From NCBI RefSeq assembly GCF_000001735.4, contig NC_003070.9, forward strand, positions 1,736,001 to 1,800,000: a stretch of DNA of 64,000 nucleotides. Reading direction: 5' to 3'. The stretch comes from Arabidopsis thaliana. Lineage: Eukaryota; Streptophyta; Magnoliopsida; Brassicales; Brassicaceae. The notes under the pieces are model-generated. The model made no database searches, was not told the origin of the DNA, and was given only the letters and a program-made list of their open reading frames with translations. Positions 61,044 through 64,000 of this stretch are shown here, one piece after another. Both the position numbers and the translations under genes were made by a program. Each line of letters begins with the position of its first letter. Position 1 is the stretch's first letter.

Positions 61044-61991
61044 ATGAGTTCGCGTGATAAACCCAAGACTTTCGCAGAAGTAAGAGAAGAGATATGTAAG
61101 AGAAGAGAAGAGATGATTTCGCGTGATAACCAAAAAAAAACCAAGACTGTCGCACAAGTAAGAGAAGAGAAAGGTAAGAGAAGGGAAGAGATGATTTCGC
61201 GTTATAACCAAAAAAAGGCCAAGACTGTCGCACAAGTAAAAGAAGGGAAAGGTAAGAGAAGAGAAGAGATGATTTCGCGTGATAACCGAACAAAACCCAA
61301 GACTGTCGCACAAGTAAGAGATGCGAAAAGGAAGAGAACCTTCGATCACGTCCCCAGAGGAACAAGGGAACCTCACGCATACCTTCGCAATGATCCAGCG
61401 CCTCAAGTTGCTTCTGTCCCCAAGAGTGTCCCAGAAGAGAAAGATGTGATATTGGATAGAATCTTGAGTAACGTCCCCAGAAGAAAAAAGACTACTTCTT
61501 ACGAATTCGTCCCACCAAAACACCCACAAGAACCGCAATGGCTTCTCCAGGTTATGAGTCGCATGAACGGCGCTGGTGATCCGAAGCTAATCATAGAGAA
61601 GAATCTGGACTCGAACGATGTTGATCCACGTCAAAACCGACTCTCAATCCCTATCAATACCGTAATCCAAAACGATTTCTTGACGCTTGACGAGTCAAGG
61701 TTGATTGATGAAGACGAAATCACTAACGAAGGGAATATGGGTGTTGCAGCGTTTCTTGTTGATCAGCGAACTAAGAAGTGGAACATGGGTTTTAAACAAT
61801 GGTTTATGACGACTGATTCAGGGAGCAGTTACTGGAGTTTTGTGTTGCGAGGTGAATGGAGCAACGTCGTTGAGACTAATGGACTGAAAGAAGGCGACAA
61901 AATCAGCCTTTGGTCTTTCAGGTCCAACGATATCCTCTGTTTTGCCCTTGTTCCTCCAACGAGCTCTGTTGTTGAGTCTTTAGATAAGTGA
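61044..61991 (+). CDS. B3 domain-containing protein with N-terminal repeats (AT1G05920)
   Basis: This is a single exon of 315 residues. The first ATG gives MSSRDKPKTFAEVR; the frame upstream has no ATG. Residues 15-92 are three tandem 26-residue units (15-40, 41-66, 67-92) of the form RREEMISRDNQKKTKTVAQV, highly charged and probably helical, with a partial unit before them. The block PQEPQWLLQVMSRMNGAGDP is shared with the gene at 63418. The C-terminal half (about 195-305) is a divergent B3-like fold: LSIPINTVI, VAAFLVDQRTKKWNMGF, LRGEWSNVVETNGLKEGDKI, LWSFRSN. B3 domains bind DNA, so a nuclear role is inferred. This subgroup (DUF313-related) is Brassicaceae-rich and mostly without known function. 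Confidence 0.92.
   Translation: MSSRDKPKTFAEVREEICKRREEMISRDNQKKTKTVAQVREEKGKRREEMISRYNQKKAKTVAQVKEGKGKRREEMISRDNRTKPKTVAQVRDAKRKRTFDHVPRGTREPHAYLRNDPAPQVASVPKSVPEEKDVILDRILSNVPRRKKTTSYEFVPPKHPQEPQWLLQVMSRMNGAGDPKLIIEKNLDSNDVDPRQNRLSIPINTVIQNDFLTLDESRLIDEDEITNEGNMGVAAFLVDQRTKKWNMGFKQWFMTTDSGSSYWSFVLRGEWSNVVETNGLKEGDKISLWSFRSNDILCFALVPPTSSVVESLDK
61086..61319 (+). repeat. 78-bp coding tandem repeat, three units
   Basis: Three in-frame 78-bp units at 61086-61163, 61164-61241 and 61242-61319 encode the 26-residue repeats of the B3-like protein. Units differ by a handful of changes each, such as Asp to Tyr and Thr to Ala, so the array is fairly young. Confidence 0.92.
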
Positions 61992-63417
61992 AAAGAAGGG
62001 TTTTTTGGGAGTATTAGGGTTTTATTGTGATAAAGATGTTGCTAGGGTTTTGGTACAGAAATTGGATCTTAATCTTGTTGGGGTTTCTCTTCCATTAGTA
62101 TACTTTTGACATGACTCTGGTTTTGTTGCTTGATGTACAAGCACACATATCAAGTTCAATTGCTAGTGACTTTTAGGCCTACTTTAGTTACTGCATTGGT
62201 AATATCTGTGATTTACTATGATACAAAAAGTTTATAACTGTGGGACGAAATTGGTCCAATATGGTATTTGGCACATTCCTCCAAAATGCTCATACAGAAA
62301 CTGTTAGGGATCAGAGATTGTACTCATGTTAAAGCAGAATCCAGAAGGTTCTTGAGTTCTTCGTCGAACTCAATCATCAGATTCGAAGGCATTGAGGTCA
62401 ATTTGAGTTCCTCTGATGATGGCACTGCAGAACTAAGACCCTTGTTGTGATTTTTGAGTGACAAACTGAAGACTATATTCTCTTCCGCATCCAATATAAT
62501 GTAGTTCTTCAAATACATTTGACTCCAATACATTTGACGTATCAAACGCTTATCTTGACTTCAATGCATTAGCTATCTGACTGAAAACCAAATTTATCCT
62601 CCATATGAAAACATCAACACAACATTTTCACAATCTTCGCCATAGCCGAGGAGGATCAAACACCTCTGAGTTGAATAGATTCAATCTTAAAATGTGTTGA
62701 ACCAGTAAGTATTTGTCCAACCATCTTCAGATGTTGAGAGAGCATGGCTAAACAGTCTTGGAAGGCCCAAAGTCAATAGTTATGAATCATGATTTTTCTC
62801 GACATATTCATTGACAAAAGTATAGAGCACAAGACCATTGAGGAGGACCTTGACATAACTACAAGAAGATCACAACATTGATAACTTTTATGCAAAGACA
62901 CTAACAAAATCGAAGCGATAAATTCTCTCTTTTTGCAAATTTCATTCTCTCATACACTGAGTCCTTTAATGGGCCTAAATTCAATGAACTGATTGGGTCT
63001 ACTCCCATTTGAGCCCAAATATCAATTACAGCAATCGCTTGACCCATGAATCCAAAGTCCATTCATTAGGCAAATTCACTGCACTGATTCCTGATTTTCG
63101 CTTAAAATTATATAAAGGTAAAAACTATCAAGATTATAAAAAAAATAAAAAATGGACGATTATACATTTTTGCCATCGCTCATAGATTTCCATTCAATGC
63201 ATAATACACACAATCTCCAAATACAATGATGTAAAAAGAAGGCAAGTGGGTCATAATTAATGATTAATCACAGTAATTAACCTATTTGCTGAAAGGTAAA
63301 AAAGGAATGTTACCATTCCAGAACTGATTTTAACTATTTAATAACACTCATTCTCATTCTCTTTCTCTCTCAAAAGTCCTTCTTCCTCAAGCTTCTCGAG
63401 TAAGGGTTCAGATCACA
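61992..63417. other. Intergenic region between the two B3-like genes
   Basis: No gene is supported. A minus-strand stretch at 62324-62545 and the DNA to its right (to about 62880) contain frames of fairly even composition, broken by stops, that could be a decayed gene; I cannot name the family. The last 60 bp is the CT-rich leader of the next gene. Confidence 0.5.
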
Positions 63418-64000
63418 ATGACGACAAACGACGATGATCACGCGGCTGAGAGAAACACGATGTCCATGAACTATGAATTGGCGGCTACGTTGAGTGATGA
63501 AGAACAACGCGCAAGAAAAGGAAAAGCCAAGATTGTCTGTAAAGAAGAAGACCACGTCTTTATCAAAAAGAAAGAAAAATACGAGGAAGAGAGCGAGAAG
63601 AGGGAATTCTTCAGTCATGTCCCCAGAAAGATAAGGCCTGCGCTTAGATACCCACAACCTAACTTTGAAAACCCTAATGGGGCTTCTTCTTCTTTAAACT
63701 TACCCTTCGAAGAAGACTACTACATGGCTGAGTACTACAAGAAGACGGAGACCATAAACCCACCTAACCCTTATCACCAATGGTCTCCTTCTTCGTTCTT
63801 AACGGAGTACACACACCCTAGGATGCTTGAGGTGTTACATCGCTGTGGATTCAACAGACCAGTGGTAACTTGTTATTCAAGGACGGCCAGGGAGATGCGG
63901 TGGTGGCTTCGCCAGGTGATGAAAGACATGAGAGCAGAAGACCTAACACTTATCTTAGAGAAGACTCTGTCCACAACTGATGTGATCACAACGACACATG
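63418..64000 (+). CDS. B3-like (DUF313-related) protein, 5' part only (AT1G05930)
   Basis: An ATG at 63418 opens a frame that stays open to the window edge, 194 codons (MTTNDDDHAAERN...). It is a paralogue of the gene at 61044. Shared features are a charged N-terminus (KKKEKYEEESEKREF), the motif FSHVPRKIRP against FDHVPRGTRE, and WWLRQVMKDMRAEDLTLILE against WLLQVMSRMNGAGDPKLIIE. It lacks the 26-residue repeats and instead has a Tyr-rich insert (EEDYYMAEYYKK). The B3-like C-terminal part should lie beyond the window. DNA binding is inferred from the family only. Confidence 0.85.
   Translation, partial: MTTNDDDHAAERNTMSMNYELAATLSDEEQRARKGKAKIVCKEEDHVFIKKKEKYEEESEKREFFSHVPRKIRPALRYPQPNFENPNGASSSLNLPFEEDYYMAEYYKKTETINPPNPYHQWSPSSFLTEYTHPRMLEVLHRCGFNRPVVTCYSRTAREMRWWLRQVMKDMRAEDLTLILEKTLSTTDVITTTH

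Noticed and set aside
61086..61319. CRISPR-like array
   Set aside because: The repeated units are contiguous, in frame and lack unique spacers; this is a coding tandem repeat in a plant gene.
60978..61538. 186-codon minus-strand frame opposite the B3-like repeats
   Set aside because: Its Phe/Leu/Ser repeats are the antisense of the Lys/Glu repeat units on the plus strand.
18452..62000. A functional cluster of chromatin genes (ATX2, INO80D-like, NTH2, BRAT1, B3-like)
   Set aside because: They are interspersed with unrelated genes on both strands and have separate promoters; nothing in the sequence supports a cluster.

Overview
The window is a gene-dense, intron-rich plant nuclear segment. 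Introns are short and AT-rich with GT-AG borders, intergenic DNA is AT-rich, and the gene order matches what I remember of the Arabidopsis thaliana chromosome 1 top arm, roughly AT1G05790 to AT1G05930. Locus names and symbols are recalled from memory. All exon coordinates were worked out by hand from splice signals and reading frame. Most assembled proteins close exactly in frame, and several give lengths I associate with the named gene (for example 496 aa for ARI12, 552 for ARI5, 1083 for ATX2).

Layout, left to right. 1-1365: 3' end of a class 3 lipase gene (+). 5.2-6.6 kb: intronless DAD1-like lipase DONGLE (+). 8.8-11.4 kb: bHLH128 (+). 12.4-13.4 kb: Rab GTPase RABA5e/ARA (+). 13.8-17.8 kb: signal peptide peptidase-like protease SPPL5 (+). 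18.5-25.2 kb: trithorax-type histone methyltransferase ATX2 (+). 26.2-26.7 kb: small secreted TPD1-like protein (+), convergent with a GPI-type aspartic protease (-, 26.8-30.2 kb). 30.8-32.1 kb: chitinase-like CTL1/POM1 (-), head to head with an INO80D/KANSL2-like zinc-finger protein (+, 33.1-34.3 kb). 36.5-37.2 kb: DUF1685 protein (-). 39.7-42.3 and 43.6-48.2 kb: tandem ARIADNE-type RBR genes ARI12 and ARI5 (+). 48.8-50.2 kb: a 457-aa plant protein I do not recognise (+). 50.9-53.5 kb: endonuclease III homologue NTH2 (+). 54.8-60.5 kb: AAA-ATPase/bromodomain protein, probably BRAT1 (+). 61.0-62.0 kb and from 63.4 kb past the window edge: two B3-like family genes (+).

The genes do not form a pathway. 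Several are nuclear or chromatin proteins (bHLH128, ATX2, INO80D-like, NTH2, BRAT1, two B3-like proteins) and several act in lipid, membrane or wall biology (two lipases, RABA5e, SPPL5, aspartic protease, CTL1). I treat this as ordinary plant gene mixing. The clear local duplications are the ARI pair and the B3-like pair.

I found no bacterial-style or wholly new system. The most interesting signals are: loss of the catalytic cysteine and of IBR zinc ligands in ARI12 beside an intact ARI5; a 29-bp duplication that carries a whole 3' splice site in front of the BRAT1 bromodomain exon and is phased to add 18 residues in frame; a 26-residue triple repeat in a B3-like protein; a dated-looking retroposed insertion with a 15-bp target duplication; a GC-AG intron in ATX2; and a possible long N-terminal form of RABA5e.
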